Made by a program: the position numbers and the translations under genes. A stretch of DNA of 32,867 nt from PALSA-555 sp035468285. Lineage in GTDB: Bacteria > Actinomycetota > Acidimicrobiia > IMCC26256 > PALSA-555. The notes under the pieces were generated by a model. It was not told the origin of the DNA. It did no database searches and saw only the letters and a list, made by a program, of their open reading frames with translations. Every line of letters begins with the position of its first letter. Positions within the stretch are counted from its first letter, which is position 1. Below, piece by piece: positions 24,741-32,867 of this stretch. The stretch covers positions 1 through 32,867 of the forward strand of contig DATISY010000043.1 in assembly GCA_035468285.1 (NCBI GenBank), read 5' to 3'.

Positions 24741-26885
24741 ATGGGCGAGCGTCATCCGAAGCACGATGTCGGTGAATGGGAGGAGCTGGCCGCCTCCGAG
24801 GTCAAAGGCGACCCCAAGCAGCTCGTGTGGGAGACGCCTGAGGGCATCCCGGTCAAGCCGCTCTACACGGCCGAGGATCTCGAGGACCTCGAGTCCGCGG
24901 ACACCTTGCCCGGCTTTGAGCCGTTCGTCCGAGGCGTCCGGGCGACCATGTACGCCAACCGGCCGTGGACGATCCGCCAGTACGCAGGGTTCTCGACCGC
25001 CGAGGAGTCCAACGCCTTCTACCGCCGGAACCTCGAGGCGGGCCAGATGGGTCTCTCCGTCGCCTTCGATCTCGCCACGCACCGCGGGTACGACAGCGAT
25101 CACCCGCGAGTCGTCGGTGACGTCGGCAAGGCCGGCGTCGCCATCGACTCCGTCGAGGACATGAAGGTCCTGTTCGACGGGATCCCGCTCGATCGCATGA
25201 CGGTCTCGATGACGATGAACGGGGCGGTGCTCCCTGTCCTCGCCGGTTACATCGTCGCCGCGGAGGAACAGGGCGTCGACCAAGCTCAGCTCGCAGGGAC
25301 CATCCAGAACGACATCCTCAAGGAGTTCATGGTCCGCAACACCTATATCTATCCGCCCGAGCCGAGCATGCGGATCGTCGCCGACATCATCGAGCACACC
25401 GCGCAGCACATGCCTCGCTTCAACTCGATATCCATTTCGGGCTACCACATGCAGGAAGCCGGCGCGACGGCGGTGCAAGAGCTGGCCTTCACGCTGGCCG
25501 ACGGGCTCGAGTACGTCCGGGCGGCGCTCGACCGCGACCTGGACGTCGACGCGTTCGCCGGGCGGCTGTCGTTCTTCTTCGCGATCGGGATGAACTTCTT
25601 CATGGAGATCGCGAAGCTCCGAGCGGCGCGGTTGCTGTGGGCTCGGATGATGCGGAAGTTCGACCCGAAGAAGCCGGGCTCGCTGATGTTGCGCACCCAC
25701 TGTCAGACCTCCGGCGTGTCCCTCACCGAGCAGGACCCCTACAACAACATCGTCCGAACTGCGCTCGAAGCGCTCGCCGCGGTGCTGGGGGGAACACAAA
25801 GCCTCCACACGAACAGTTTCGACGAGGCGCTGGCGCTCCCGACCGAGTTCTCGGCCGGCATCGCCCGGAACACCCAGCTGGTGCTCCAAGAGGAGAGTGG
25901 GATCACCCACGTCGTCGATCCCCTCGGCGGGTCGTACTACGTCGAGGCGCTCACCGGCGCGTTGGCCGACGCGGCCTGGGACCTCATCGAAGAGGTCGAG
26001 GGGCTCGGGGGCATGACTCGCGCTGTGCAGGCCGGGATGCCCAAGCTCCGGATCGAAGAGGCCGCCGCACGCCGCCAGGCGCGGATCGACCGTGGCGCCG
26101 AAACCATCGTCGGCGTGAACAAGTACCGCACCGGGACACAGCCGACCGTCGACATCCGGGAGGTCGACAACACCGCCGTGCGCGCTGGGCAAATCGAGCG
26201 GCTCGAGCACCTCCGCGCCACGCGTGATCAGCGTCGGGTCGATGAGGCACTCCGGGCCCTCACCGAAGGTGCCCGGGGGGACGCGAACCTGTTGGCGCTC
26301 AGCGTCGAAGCCAGCCGGGCCCGCGCCACGGTCGGCGAGATTTCCGACGCGCTCGAGTCGGTGTTCACCCGTCACCGCGCCACGGTCCGTACGATCGCGG
26401 GCGTGTACGGAGAGTCCGCCGCCGGCGACGAGGACTGGGAACGCACGCGTGGCGAGGTCGCGGCGTTCGCCGCCGCGGAGGGTCGCCGACCGCGCATCCT
26501 CGTCGTGAAGATGGGCCAGGACGGCCACGACCGGGGCGCCAAGGTCATCGCCACCGCCTTCGCCGACCTCGGATTCGACGTCGATGTCGGACCGCTCTTC
26601 CAAACCCCTGAAGAAGCGGCCCGTGATGCCGTCGAGAACGACGTGCACGTGGTCGGAGTCAGCAGTCAAGCCGCCGGGCACAAGACGCTCGTCCCTGAGC
26701 TGATCGCCCAGCTCCGCAAGCAAGGCGGCGACGACATCGTCGTCGTGGTCGGCGGGGTCGTCCCCGCCCAGGACTACGAGTTCTTGCACGACGCCGGTGT
26801 CGCCGCGGTGTTCGGCCCCGGCACCAACGTCCCCGCGGCCGCGTCGGAGGTGCTGCGGCTCCTCCGCGGCACCGACGGCGGATGA
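24741..26885 (+). CDS. Methylmalonyl-CoA mutase, single-chain catalytic subunit
   Basis: Adenosylcobalamin enzyme interconverting succinyl-CoA and (R)-methylmalonyl-CoA, 714 residues. The substrate TIM barrel is N-terminal (PWTIRQYAGFSTAEESNAFYR near 80, SVAFDLATHRGYDSDHPRV near 105, MTMNGAVLP, RTHCQTSGVSLTEQDPYNN near 320). The C-terminal cobalamin domain has the DxHxxG motif GQDGHDRGAK with His596 as lower axial ligand, then GVSSQAAGHKTLVP and VVVGGVVPAQDYEFL. A separate small subunit (MutA) is not present nearby, so a homodimeric type is likely. ATG 24741 fits the TACCCT -10. The MeaB chaperone gene follows 40 bases later. Confidence 0.95.
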   Translation: MGERHPKHDVGEWEELAASEVKGDPKQLVWETPEGIPVKPLYTAEDLEDLESADTLPGFEPFVRGVRATMYANRPWTIRQYAGFSTAEESNAFYRRNLEAGQMGLSVAFDLATHRGYDSDHPRVVGDVGKAGVAIDSVEDMKVLFDGIPLDRMTVSMTMNGAVLPVLAGYIVAAEEQGVDQAQLAGTIQNDILKEFMVRNTYIYPPEPSMRIVADIIEHTAQHMPRFNSISISGYHMQEAGATAVQELAFTLADGLEYVRAALDRDLDVDAFAGRLSFFFAIGMNFFMEIAKLRAARLLWARMMRKFDPKKPGSLMLRTHCQTSGVSLTEQDPYNNIVRTALEALAAVLGGTQSLHTNSFDEALALPTEFSAGIARNTQLVLQEESGITHVVDPLGGSYYVEALTGALADAAWDLIEEVEGLGGMTRAVQAGMPKLRIEEAAARRQARIDRGAETIVGVNKYRTGTQPTVDIREVDNTAVRAGQIERLEHLRATRDQRRVDEALRALTEGARGDANLLALSVEASRARATVGEISDALESVFTRHRATVRTIAGVYGESAAGDEDWERTRGEVAAFAAAEGRRPRILVVKMGQDGHDRGAKVIATAFADLGFDVDVGPLFQTPEEAARDAVENDVHVVGVSSQAAGHKTLVPELIAQLRKQGGDDIVVVVGGVVPAQDYEFLHDAGVAAVFGPGTNVPAAASEVLRLLRGTDGG

Positions 26886-26925
26886 CGACCGTCCTCGGGT
26901 CGCCACGGCCGATTCAAGGGGCCGC

Positions 26926-27909
26926 GTGAGCGAGTTAGGCGCCCGAGTCCGTGACGGCGACCGGCGCGCGCTAGCCCGAGCGATCACCCTCGTCGAGAGC
27001 ACCCGACCCGACCACCGCGCCGAAGCCAACGCGCTGCTCACCGAGCTCCTCCCCGCCACCGGCTCGTCGCAGCGTGTCGGCATCTCCGGAGCACCCGGCG
27101 CCGGCAAGTCCACCCTCATCGAGGCGCTCGGGCTGCACATCGTCGAGTGCGGCCTGTCCTTCGCGGTGCTGGCCGTCGACCCGTCGAGCAGCCGCACCGG
27201 CGGATCCATCCTAGGTGACAAGACGAGAATGGGTGATCTGACGCGCCGTCCCCAAGCGTTCGTTCGTCCGCCCCCAACCGGAGGGACCCTGGGCGGTGTT
27301 GCCCGCCGCACCCGTGAGGCCCTCCTCCTTTGCGAGGCGGCCGGCTTCGACGTCGTCGTCGTCGAGACCGTCGGTGCCGGCCAGTCCGAAGTCTCGGTCG
27401 AGGCGATGGTCGACTGCTTCCTCGTGCTCGTCGGACCAGGCAGCGGTGACGACCTCCAAGGCATCAAGCGGGGAATCATGGAGCTCGCCGACATCGTGGC
27501 CGTCACGAAGGCCGACGGCGACCTCCGTCGCGCCGCGGACGTCACCGCGGCGGACTACGCGTCCGCGCTCCGGCTGCTCCGACCCAAGACGCCCGAGTGG
27601 TGCCCCACCGTCGTGCAATGCTCCGCGCTCGCCGGAACCGGCATCGACGACCTGTGGGGCACGATCGAACGGTTCGGCGCCGCCCTCCGCGCCACCGGCG
27701 CGCTCACCCGGCGGCGAGCGGAGCAGTCCCGGTCGTGGCTGTGGGCCGAGGTCAGCGCCGCGCTCCTCGAACGCGTTCGCAGCGCCCCGCAGCTCACGAC
27801 GCTCGCCGCCCAGCTCGAACTGGATGCAGTCGCCGGACGCGTGCCGCCCACCGTCGCCGCGGACCAGCTCCTCGAGGCGTTCCTCGACACGACGGAGCCG
27901 GCCAACTAG
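26926..27909 (+). CDS. meaB: Methylmalonyl-CoA mutase-associated GTPase MeaB
   Basis: G3E-family GTPase that loads and protects the cobalamin cofactor of methylmalonyl-CoA mutase, 327 residues. Walker A is GAPGAGKS (55-62). VDPSSSRTGGSILGDKTRM, ETVGAGQSEV and VTKADGD (base-recognition, here TKAD in place of NKAD) are all visible. GTG 26926 follows AAGGGG with a 4-base spacer, and the start lies 40 bases after the mutase stop, a standard operon pairing. Confidence 0.95.
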   Translation: MSELGARVRDGDRRALARAITLVESTRPDHRAEANALLTELLPATGSSQRVGISGAPGAGKSTLIEALGLHIVECGLSFAVLAVDPSSSRTGGSILGDKTRMGDLTRRPQAFVRPPPTGGTLGGVARRTREALLLCEAAGFDVVVVETVGAGQSEVSVEAMVDCFLVLVGPGSGDDLQGIKRGIMELADIVAVTKADGDLRRAADVTAADYASALRLLRPKTPEWCPTVVQCSALAGTGIDDLWGTIERFGAALRATGALTRRRAEQSRSWLWAEVSAALLERVRSAPQLTTLAAQLELDAVAGRVPPTVAADQLLEAFLDTTEPAN

Positions 27910-27950
27910 CCCTCAGGTCAGCCTCCCGAGGTGCCGATACCCGTCCGAAT

Positions 27951-30137
27951 ATGGGCACGGAGGCAGGGCTCGCGCTCGCAGCCGGCTTCTTCGCCGGCAT
28001 GTTCGTCACCGCGGCCATGCTCTGGTTCCACGAGCGCCGGACCCGCCGGGCACTCGAAGAGGTCAGCGCCCGAGTCAACCGCAACGAGGCGCGGAGCCAG
28101 GCGCTCCTCCGCGAATCCTGCGACGTCCTCGCCCTGGTGGGGCGCGACGGCACGCTGAAGTACGTCAGCCCCGCGGCGGACCGCATGCTCGGCCGAAGCG
28201 TCACACGATTCGTCGGAACCCAGCCGGCGGCGCTGGTCCACCCCGACGACCAGGTACGGCTCACCGCGGCGCTCGACGGCGCCGCGGCCGAGCGCGCCCG
28301 AAACCTCGAACTCCGCATCCAGCACGAGGACGGACATTGGGTCCTCGTCGAGGCCACCGTCGACGACCTCCGCAACGATCCGGTCGTCGACGGGATCATC
28401 GTCGCCTTCCACGAGGTCGGCGAACGACGGCAGCTCGAAGCAGAGCTCCGCGAAGCCCAGGAGCAGTTCCGGTCCACGTTCGAGCACGCCCCGATCGGCA
28501 TGGCACTCACATCCCTGGACGGCCGGTTCGTGCGCGTCAACCGCGCGCTCGCCCAGATGGTCGGCCGCGCCGAGGACCAGCTCGAAGGCGCCTCCGTCCT
28601 CGCACTGACCCATCCCGACGACCGTGAGGCCGCGCACGACGCCACCCGTCGGCTCGTCACCGGCCAGGATCCCAACCATCGCCTCGAACAGCGATTCGTC
28701 CACACCGACGGTCGACCTGTCTGGATCGCGCTGACCGCCTCGCCCGTGCGCGACCCCCACGGTCACCCCCTGTACCTGATGAGCCAGATCGAAGATGTGA
28801 CCGAACGACGGGCGAGCGGCGCCCGGCTCGCTCACCAGGCGGTCCACGACCCCCTGACCGGCTTGCCGAACCGGGTGCGGTTCGTGGAACGGCTGCAGCA
28901 CGCGCTCGGCAGCCAGAACGGCTCCGGACGCGTCGCCGTCCTCTTCGTGGATCTGGATCACTTCCAGGTGATCAACGACAGTCTCGGCCACGCGGCCGGT
29001 GACCGACTCCTCGTCGCTGTCGCCGACCGGCTCCGGGCCGCGATCCGCCCGAGCGACACGCTCGCCCGGTTCGCGGGCGACGAGTTCACCATCCTCTGCA
29101 CCGGGGTTCCCGATGAGGCCACCGCGTTCGAGCTCGCCGAGCGGATCGCCGCGGCGGTGGCCAAACCGCTGGCGCTCGTCGAGGGCGAGGTGTTCGTGAC
29201 CGCAAGCGTCGGAATCGCCGTCGCTACCGGCGAGCTCGAGACGCCCGAGATCCTCCTCCGCAGCGCCGACGCCGCGATGCACCGGGCGAAAGAGCAAGGA
29301 CGGGCCCGGGCCGAGATCTACGACACCAACTCCCACGATCAGGCGATCCGCCACCTGCGCACCGGCAACGATCTGCACCGGGCACTCGAGCGCAGCGAGC
29401 TGCGAATCCACTACCAGCCGATCCTCAGCCTCGAGACGGGCCAGCTCGCCGGGTTCGAGGCACTCCTCCGATGGGAGCATCCCGAGCGCGGCCTGGTCCG
29501 CCCCGACGAGTTCGTGTCACTCGCCGAAGAGACCGGCCTCGTCGTGCCCATCGGGTCTTGGGCGCTTGAGGAGGCGTGCCAACGCGCCGCCGGGTGGCAC
29601 CGTCGCGGCGCTCCCGTCACGATCAGCGTGAACCTCTCACCGCGCCAACTGGCGGAGCCATCGCTTCCCCACGTGGTCGCGAGCGTCCTCCGGAAGACCC
29701 AGATCAACCCGGACAAGGTCTGGCTCGAGATCACCGAGAGCACCCTGATGCGTGACGCGGAGTCGGCCGTGACCCGCCTGCGGGCCCTGCGCGCGCTCGG
29801 CGTGCACCTCTCGGTCGACGACTTCGGGACCGGCTACTCCTCGATGAGCTACCTCAAGCGGTTCCCGGTGGAAGCCCTGAAGGTCGACCGGTCCTTCGTC
29901 GACGGACTGGGACGCGAACCAGAAGACAGCGCGATCTGCACCGCGGTCATCAGCTTGGCCCACGCCCTCGGACTCCGGGCCGTCGCCGAGGGCGTCGAGA
30001 CACCCGAACAGCTCGCCGAGCTCCGCACCCTCGGCTGCGAGATGGCTCAGGGGTACCTGTTCGGCAAGCCCGCCCCGGCAGAGGTCTACGGCGAACGACC
30101 CGACGAGCGCGGCTGGTCGAACCTCACCCACCGGTAG
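27951..30137 (+). CDS. PAS-PAS-GGDEF-EAL signalling protein (cyclic-di-GMP)
   Basis: A protein of 728 residues. One N-terminal membrane segment (about 6-23) is followed by a helical linker, two PAS domains (about 50-165 and 175-290; SPAADRMLGR and RFVRVNRALAQMVGR are the cores), a GGDEF domain (about 300-465) and an EAL domain (about 470-715). The GGDEF signature is AGDEF in RFAGDEFTIL, a variant still found in active cyclases. EAL retains EALLRW, LEITEST, DDFGTGYSS, LKVDRSFVDG and EGVET, so phosphodiesterase activity is likely. It may be bifunctional. ATG 27951 is chosen; the long 5' extension overlaps meaB and is Arg/Pro-rich. TACCCG seven bases upstream resembles the leaderless pattern but lacks the final T. 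Confidence 0.92.
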   Translation: MGTEAGLALAAGFFAGMFVTAAMLWFHERRTRRALEEVSARVNRNEARSQALLRESCDVLALVGRDGTLKYVSPAADRMLGRSVTRFVGTQPAALVHPDDQVRLTAALDGAAAERARNLELRIQHEDGHWVLVEATVDDLRNDPVVDGIIVAFHEVGERRQLEAELREAQEQFRSTFEHAPIGMALTSLDGRFVRVNRALAQMVGRAEDQLEGASVLALTHPDDREAAHDATRRLVTGQDPNHRLEQRFVHTDGRPVWIALTASPVRDPHGHPLYLMSQIEDVTERRASGARLAHQAVHDPLTGLPNRVRFVERLQHALGSQNGSGRVAVLFVDLDHFQVINDSLGHAAGDRLLVAVADRLRAAIRPSDTLARFAGDEFTILCTGVPDEATAFELAERIAAAVAKPLALVEGEVFVTASVGIAVATGELETPEILLRSADAAMHRAKEQGRARAEIYDTNSHDQAIRHLRTGNDLHRALERSELRIHYQPILSLETGQLAGFEALLRWEHPERGLVRPDEFVSLAEETGLVVPIGSWALEEACQRAAGWHRRGAPVTISVNLSPRQLAEPSLPHVVASVLRKTQINPDKVWLEITESTLMRDAESAVTRLRALRALGVHLSVDDFGTGYSSMSYLKRFPVEALKVDRSFVDGLGREPEDSAICTAVISLAHALGLRAVAEGVETPEQLAELRTLGCEMAQGYLFGKPAPAEVYGERPDERGWSNLTHR

Positions 30138-30271
30138 TCAACGCCAGCTGCCCCGCCCGGATGGCGTCACGACACGACGGGTCCACCGGTCCGGAGCCCA
30201 TGCGGCGTCACCCGACGCGACCGCGCGGGTCCCTGAAGCCGAACCCGACACACCGACCTCGGGAGGCCGCG

Positions 30272-30874
30272 GTGCCCACGACCCTGACGATCGTGCCCTG
30301 GCCAGACGCCACCATCGACACCCTCGGGCACGATCCCCGCTCCGCCTACGTCGAGACGTTCTGGCTTCCCATCTTGGGGCCGACCGCCGTGCTCTTGCTC
30401 CGGCACCTGGCGACCCGCTTCGACCTGACCCCGGCGGATGTGGAGCTGCACGTCGCCGAGACCTCCCAGGCGCTGGGCGTCGGGCACCGCGACGGCTCCA
30501 GCTCGCCGATCCTGCGCACCCTGTCCCGGCTCGAGCAGTTCGGGCTGGCGTGCCGCGACCCGCTCACGCCGACGATCGCGGTGCGGCGCAACCTCCCGCC
30601 AGTCACACGCCGGCAGCTGGTCCGGCTGCCCATGGCGACACAACACCACCATGCCCAGCTCGCCGAGATGAACCTCCGCGAGCCGGCGCACACCGAGGCG
30701 CGCCGCCGCGCCCGACGCCTGGCCCTCCTCCTGCACGAACAGGGCAACAGCGACGAACAGGTCGAACGGGCCTTGGCCTCCATCGGCTTCCACCCCGCGA
30801 TCTGTCACGAAGCCCCCCGATGGGTCCGTTCCGTCGGGCGTCAGCCTCCGACCGACTCGCAGGTCGCGGTGTAG
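30272..30874 (+). CDS. Conserved-looking protein of unknown function
   Basis: A protein of 200 residues from GTG 30272, with GGGAGG five bases upstream. It begins PTTLTIVPWPDATIDTLGHD and continues PRSAYVETFWLPILGPTAVL. A central helix-turn-helix-like stretch follows (SQALGVGHRDGSSSPILRTL ... RLEQFGLACRD), resembling a winged helix in predicted secondary structure. A long basic helix near 140-180 contains EARRRARRLALLLHEQ. I do not recognise a family. No signal peptide or catalytic motif is visible. It stands 134 bases after the cyclic-di-GMP protein on the same strand. The upstream ATG at 30161 would add a low-complexity Arg/Pro/Thr tail and was not chosen. Confidence 0.75.
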   Translation: MPTTLTIVPWPDATIDTLGHDPRSAYVETFWLPILGPTAVLLLRHLATRFDLTPADVELHVAETSQALGVGHRDGSSSPILRTLSRLEQFGLACRDPLTPTIAVRRNLPPVTRRQLVRLPMATQHHHAQLAEMNLREPAHTEARRRARRLALLLHEQGNSDEQVERALASIGFHPAICHEAPRWVRSVGRQPPTDSQVAV

Positions 30875-31109
30875 CGGCCCTCCCGAGAGCCGGTGACAGG
30901 GCCCGCCCCCCCTCGTCGCAGCGGCCCCGACGGTGGTGGACACCGTGGGCCCCAGGGTGCCCTGGCCACCGGGGCTGGCTCGCCTGGTGCGGTCGGGGCT
31001 CGCGGCGGCCTTGCTACCCTCTCAAGCCAGCGGGAGTCCGTGACGAAGTCTCTTGCAGGCACGGTCGCTGACTGGGGCCACCGCCAACGACCAGGGACAA
31101 GCCCAAACA
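30875..31109. other. Non-coding gap of 235 bases upstream of the subtilase
   Basis: Holds no convincing ORF. TACCCT at 31015-31020 is a possible -10, which would give an mRNA leader of about 80 bases before ATG 31110, longer than elsewhere in the window. I saw no recognisable riboswitch core. Confidence 0.35.
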
Positions 31110-32390
31110 ATGCACGCACGACTCGGCCGAGCCGCCCTGTTCTCCGCCATCCTCTCCGTCGGCGCCGTGGTGGCGGCCGGGTGCGTCCCCGCGCACCAAC
31201 CCCCTCCCCCACCACCTCCCCCGACGGGCACTGGCTGCTCCGCGAGTCAGGCCAGTTCGGCTCCGGCGTCGAGCCAGTCGGCTCCGACACCGACGCCGCA
31301 GTCACCCGTCAAGTACTCGGCCGTCGTGCAGTCCGCGGGCCGGCCACCGACCGCCGCGACGTTCACCGCGACCTCCTGGAACGACAAGGACACGAAAGTC
31401 CACCAGATTGAGCGCTACGGGACCGTCACGTCGGTCACTCCCGATCAGAAGGTCGCGGCGCTCGACACCGTGAACCCGACCGGAAACCCGGACTACGCAA
31501 GCCAGTGGGCGCTCCAAGCACCATCGCCGTCCGACGCATCAGCGGACTTCCCCGCCGCATGGGCCAACCACTTCGGGGGAGTGGGCGTTCGCATCGCGAT
31601 CATCGACACCGGCCTGCTCCTCACGCACGAGGACTTCACGGGACCGAGCAAGGTCATCCCGGGCCCGGACCTCGTCGCGAATCCCGCCGGATCGGTCACC
31701 GTCACAGGCGACCCCAATGGACACGGGACACACACCGCGGGGATCGCGGCCGCCGACGACAACGGCGTCGGCGGCCTCGGAGGAGCACCCGACGCGACGC
31801 TCATCCCGGTCCGCGTCCTCGACTCCTCCGGATCCGGCTTCGATTCAGACGTCGCGAACGGGATCACGTGGGCCGCGGACCCCACGAAGGGTCACGCTCA
31901 GGTCATCAGCCTGAGCCTCGGCGGATCAAGCGCCACCGCCGACGTTCAGACCGCGGTCGAGTACGCAAAGTCCCAGGGGGTCGTCGTGGTGGCCGCCGCC
32001 GGGAACAGCTCCAGCCCGTGCGCCAACGCGTCGTATCCCGGTGCGTTCAGCACCGACCCCAACGCGGCCGTCATCGCAGTCGCCGCCACGGAGATCAACG
32101 GCGGCCTGGCGAGCTACTCGAACTTCGGCCCGTTCGTCACGATCGCCGCACCGGGCAGCTCCATCCTGTCGACCTGGAACGACGGCACGTACAAGAATCT
32201 CAGTGGAACGTCGATGGCCACCCCGTTCGTCGCGGCCGCGGCTGGTCTCCTCGAGGAAAAGTGCGGCGGACCCTCCTCGATCAGCGCGGTCCAGGTTCGT
32301 AACGATCTCATCGCGCACCACGGCCCGGCCGTTCCCGGACAGTCCTTCAACCGAGTTGACGCGGGAGCGGTGACCTCCGCCGCCTGCTAA
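31110..32390 (+). CDS. Subtilisin-like (S8) serine protease, predicted lipoprotein
   Basis: A secreted protease of 426 residues. The signal peptide ends in VVAAGC, so Cys25 could be lipidated. A tract of eight prolines and a Ser/Thr/Pro/Gln-rich spacer follow. The catalytic triad is clear: Asp in IAIIDTGLLLTHEDF (about 168), His in NGHGTHTAGIAA (about 210) and Ser in GTSMATPFVAAAAGLL (about 370), with the oxyanion Asn in AAAGNSS. A short region (70-135) between the spacer and the catalytic domain (VQSAGRPPTAATFTATSW) is too short for a standard I9 propeptide. ATG 31110 was chosen for the signal peptide; a TTG at 31053 is the in-frame alternative. TACCCT at 31015 is a possible distant -10. Confidence 0.92.
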   Translation: MHARLGRAALFSAILSVGAVVAAGCVPAHQPPPPPPPPTGTGCSASQASSAPASSQSAPTPTPQSPVKYSAVVQSAGRPPTAATFTATSWNDKDTKVHQIERYGTVTSVTPDQKVAALDTVNPTGNPDYASQWALQAPSPSDASADFPAAWANHFGGVGVRIAIIDTGLLLTHEDFTGPSKVIPGPDLVANPAGSVTVTGDPNGHGTHTAGIAAADDNGVGGLGGAPDATLIPVRVLDSSGSGFDSDVANGITWAADPTKGHAQVISLSLGGSSATADVQTAVEYAKSQGVVVVAAAGNSSSPCANASYPGAFSTDPNAAVIAVAATEINGGLASYSNFGPFVTIAAPGSSILSTWNDGTYKNLSGTSMATPFVAAAAGLLEEKCGGPSSISAVQVRNDLIAHHGPAVPGQSFNRVDAGAVTSAAC

Positions 32391-32438
32391 CTCCTCCGTG
32401 GGACATACTCCGGGTGGGTAGCACCTCCGCGATTCGGT

Positions 32439-32444
32439 CAGAAT
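32439..32444 (+). promoter_or_regulatory. -10 element CAGAAT of the sirtuin gene (leaderless)
   Basis: CAGAAT lies six bases before GTG 32451. The same hexamer serves the ilv leader transcript on the other strand. Confidence 0.45.
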
Positions 32445-32450
32445 GCGGTC

Positions 32451-32867
32451 GTGGTCGAGCACGCCCAGATCACCGAATGGCTCAGCGAGGCGCGTCACAT
32501 CGTGGTCCTCACCGGTGCGGGCATCTCGACGGAATCCGGAATCCCCGACTTTCGTGGCCCCCAAGGCGTCTGGACCAAGAACCCCGCCGCGGAGAAGACC
32601 GCCACCCTGCAGTACTACGTCCACGACCCCGAGATCCGTCGTCAGGCCTGGCGCAACCGGGTCGAGGGCGGCGGCTACTGGACCGCGGAGCCGAACGCAG
32701 GACATCGGGCCCTCGCCGAGCTCGAACACAAGGCTGCGCTCGATGTGCTCGTCACCCAGAACGTCGACGGGCTGCACCACGACGCGGGCAGCTCACCGGA
32801 GAAGATCATCGAGATCCACGGCAACGTCCGAGACGTGAAATGCCTGTCCTGCTCGTGGCGGGCACCG
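32451..32867 (+). CDS. Sir2-family NAD-dependent deacylase, N-terminal part (cut by right edge)
   Basis: NAD+-dependent protein deacylase; 139 residues are visible. The NAD-binding motifs VLTGAGISTESGIPDFRGP (residues about 19-37) and TQNVDGLHHDAG, the catalytic His in EIHGNV, and the first zinc Cys pair in VKCLSCSW are all present. The chain runs off the window before the second Cys pair. It starts 60 bases after the subtilase stop, with no SD and a -10 element six bases upstream, so it probably has its own leaderless transcript. Confidence 0.93.
   Translation, partial: MVEHAQITEWLSEARHIVVLTGAGISTESGIPDFRGPQGVWTKNPAAEKTATLQYYVHDPEIRRQAWRNRVEGGGYWTAEPNAGHRALAELEHKAALDVLVTQNVDGLHHDAGSSPEKIIEIHGNVRDVKCLSCSWRAP

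Noticed and set aside
24384..27545. 1053-codon minus-strand ORF opposite the mutase and meaB
   Set aside because: Antisense to two secure genes; composition (Arg, Asp, Val, Gly-rich) reflects codon-position GC and no motif is visible.
27597..27950. N-terminal extension of the PAS-GGDEF-EAL protein
   Set aside because: It overlaps meaB in another frame and is Arg/Pro-rich; the membrane segment begins right after ATG 27951.
31040..31109. GTG ORF with GGGAG just upstream, before the subtilase, as a possible leader peptide
   Set aside because: The frame runs on for over 120 codons through the subtilase gene and shows no regulatory codon run or hairpin.
30875..31109. Possible riboswitch in the leader of the subtilase gene
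   Set aside because: I could not match any known riboswitch core by eye, and the region has no strong conserved-looking stem.

Overview
The window is a 32.9 kb stretch of GC-rich bacterial chromosome, densely coded on both strands. The gene content points to an actinobacterium: a PASTA-domain Ser/Thr kinase, a split MaoC/FAS1-type hydratase pair, SCP2 and SDR lipid genes, an ilvB-ilvN-ilvC order, gatCAB, and methylmalonyl-CoA mutase with MeaB. The protein flavour resembles Acidimicrobiia-like lineages, but that placement is inference without a search. I see no insertion sequence, prophage, CRISPR array, rRNA or tRNA.

Layout, left to right. (1) 1-6468, minus strand: branched-chain amino acid synthesis. 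ilvB and ilvN are followed by an exported beta-propeller gene and then ilvC, which runs off the left edge. A 10-residue leader peptide containing Ile-Leu-Val-Val and a terminator hairpin precede ilvB. ilvD sits further upstream with an Fpg-type DNA glycosylase gene attached behind it. (2) 6515-8690, plus strand: an Asp-box beta-propeller protein and a two-part class II aldolase. (3) 9000-13180: gatC-gatA and gatB on the minus strand, separated by a plus-strand alpha/beta hydrolase. (4) 13261-19056: lipid-type genes (SCP2 protein, SDR, zinc alcohol dehydrogenase, MaoC hydratase, FAS1-like hydratase) surrounding a PASTA kinase and a divergent membrane-anchored protein. (5) 19056-24315: ligA, a membrane protein, mnmA (trmU) and a cysteine desulfurase. 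The last two overlap by ATGA and together supply sulfur for tRNA 2-thiouridine. (6) 24410-32867, plus strand: a small basic protein, methylmalonyl-CoA mutase, MeaB, a PAS-PAS-GGDEF-EAL protein, a conserved unknown, a lipoprotein subtilase and the start of a sirtuin.

Two signals stand out. The ilvB leader has the full layout of a translation-coupled attenuator: promoter, start codon almost at the predicted +1, ILVV codons, stop, a first hairpin, then a terminator hairpin. In addition, at least nine heads of transcription units carry a -10-like hexamer (mostly TANNNT) 5-7 bases before the start codon. This predicts that leaderless mRNA is the normal mode for first genes here, while several genes inside operons carry clear Shine-Dalgarno sequences.

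Most of the window is housekeeping and central metabolism. I did not find a defence system or an obviously new enzyme cassette. The best candidates for something undescribed are the ilv attenuator in this lineage, the exported propeller inserted between ilvN and ilvC, the N-terminal half of the aldolase-like protein, and the uncharacterised genes at 16676, 24410 and 30272.
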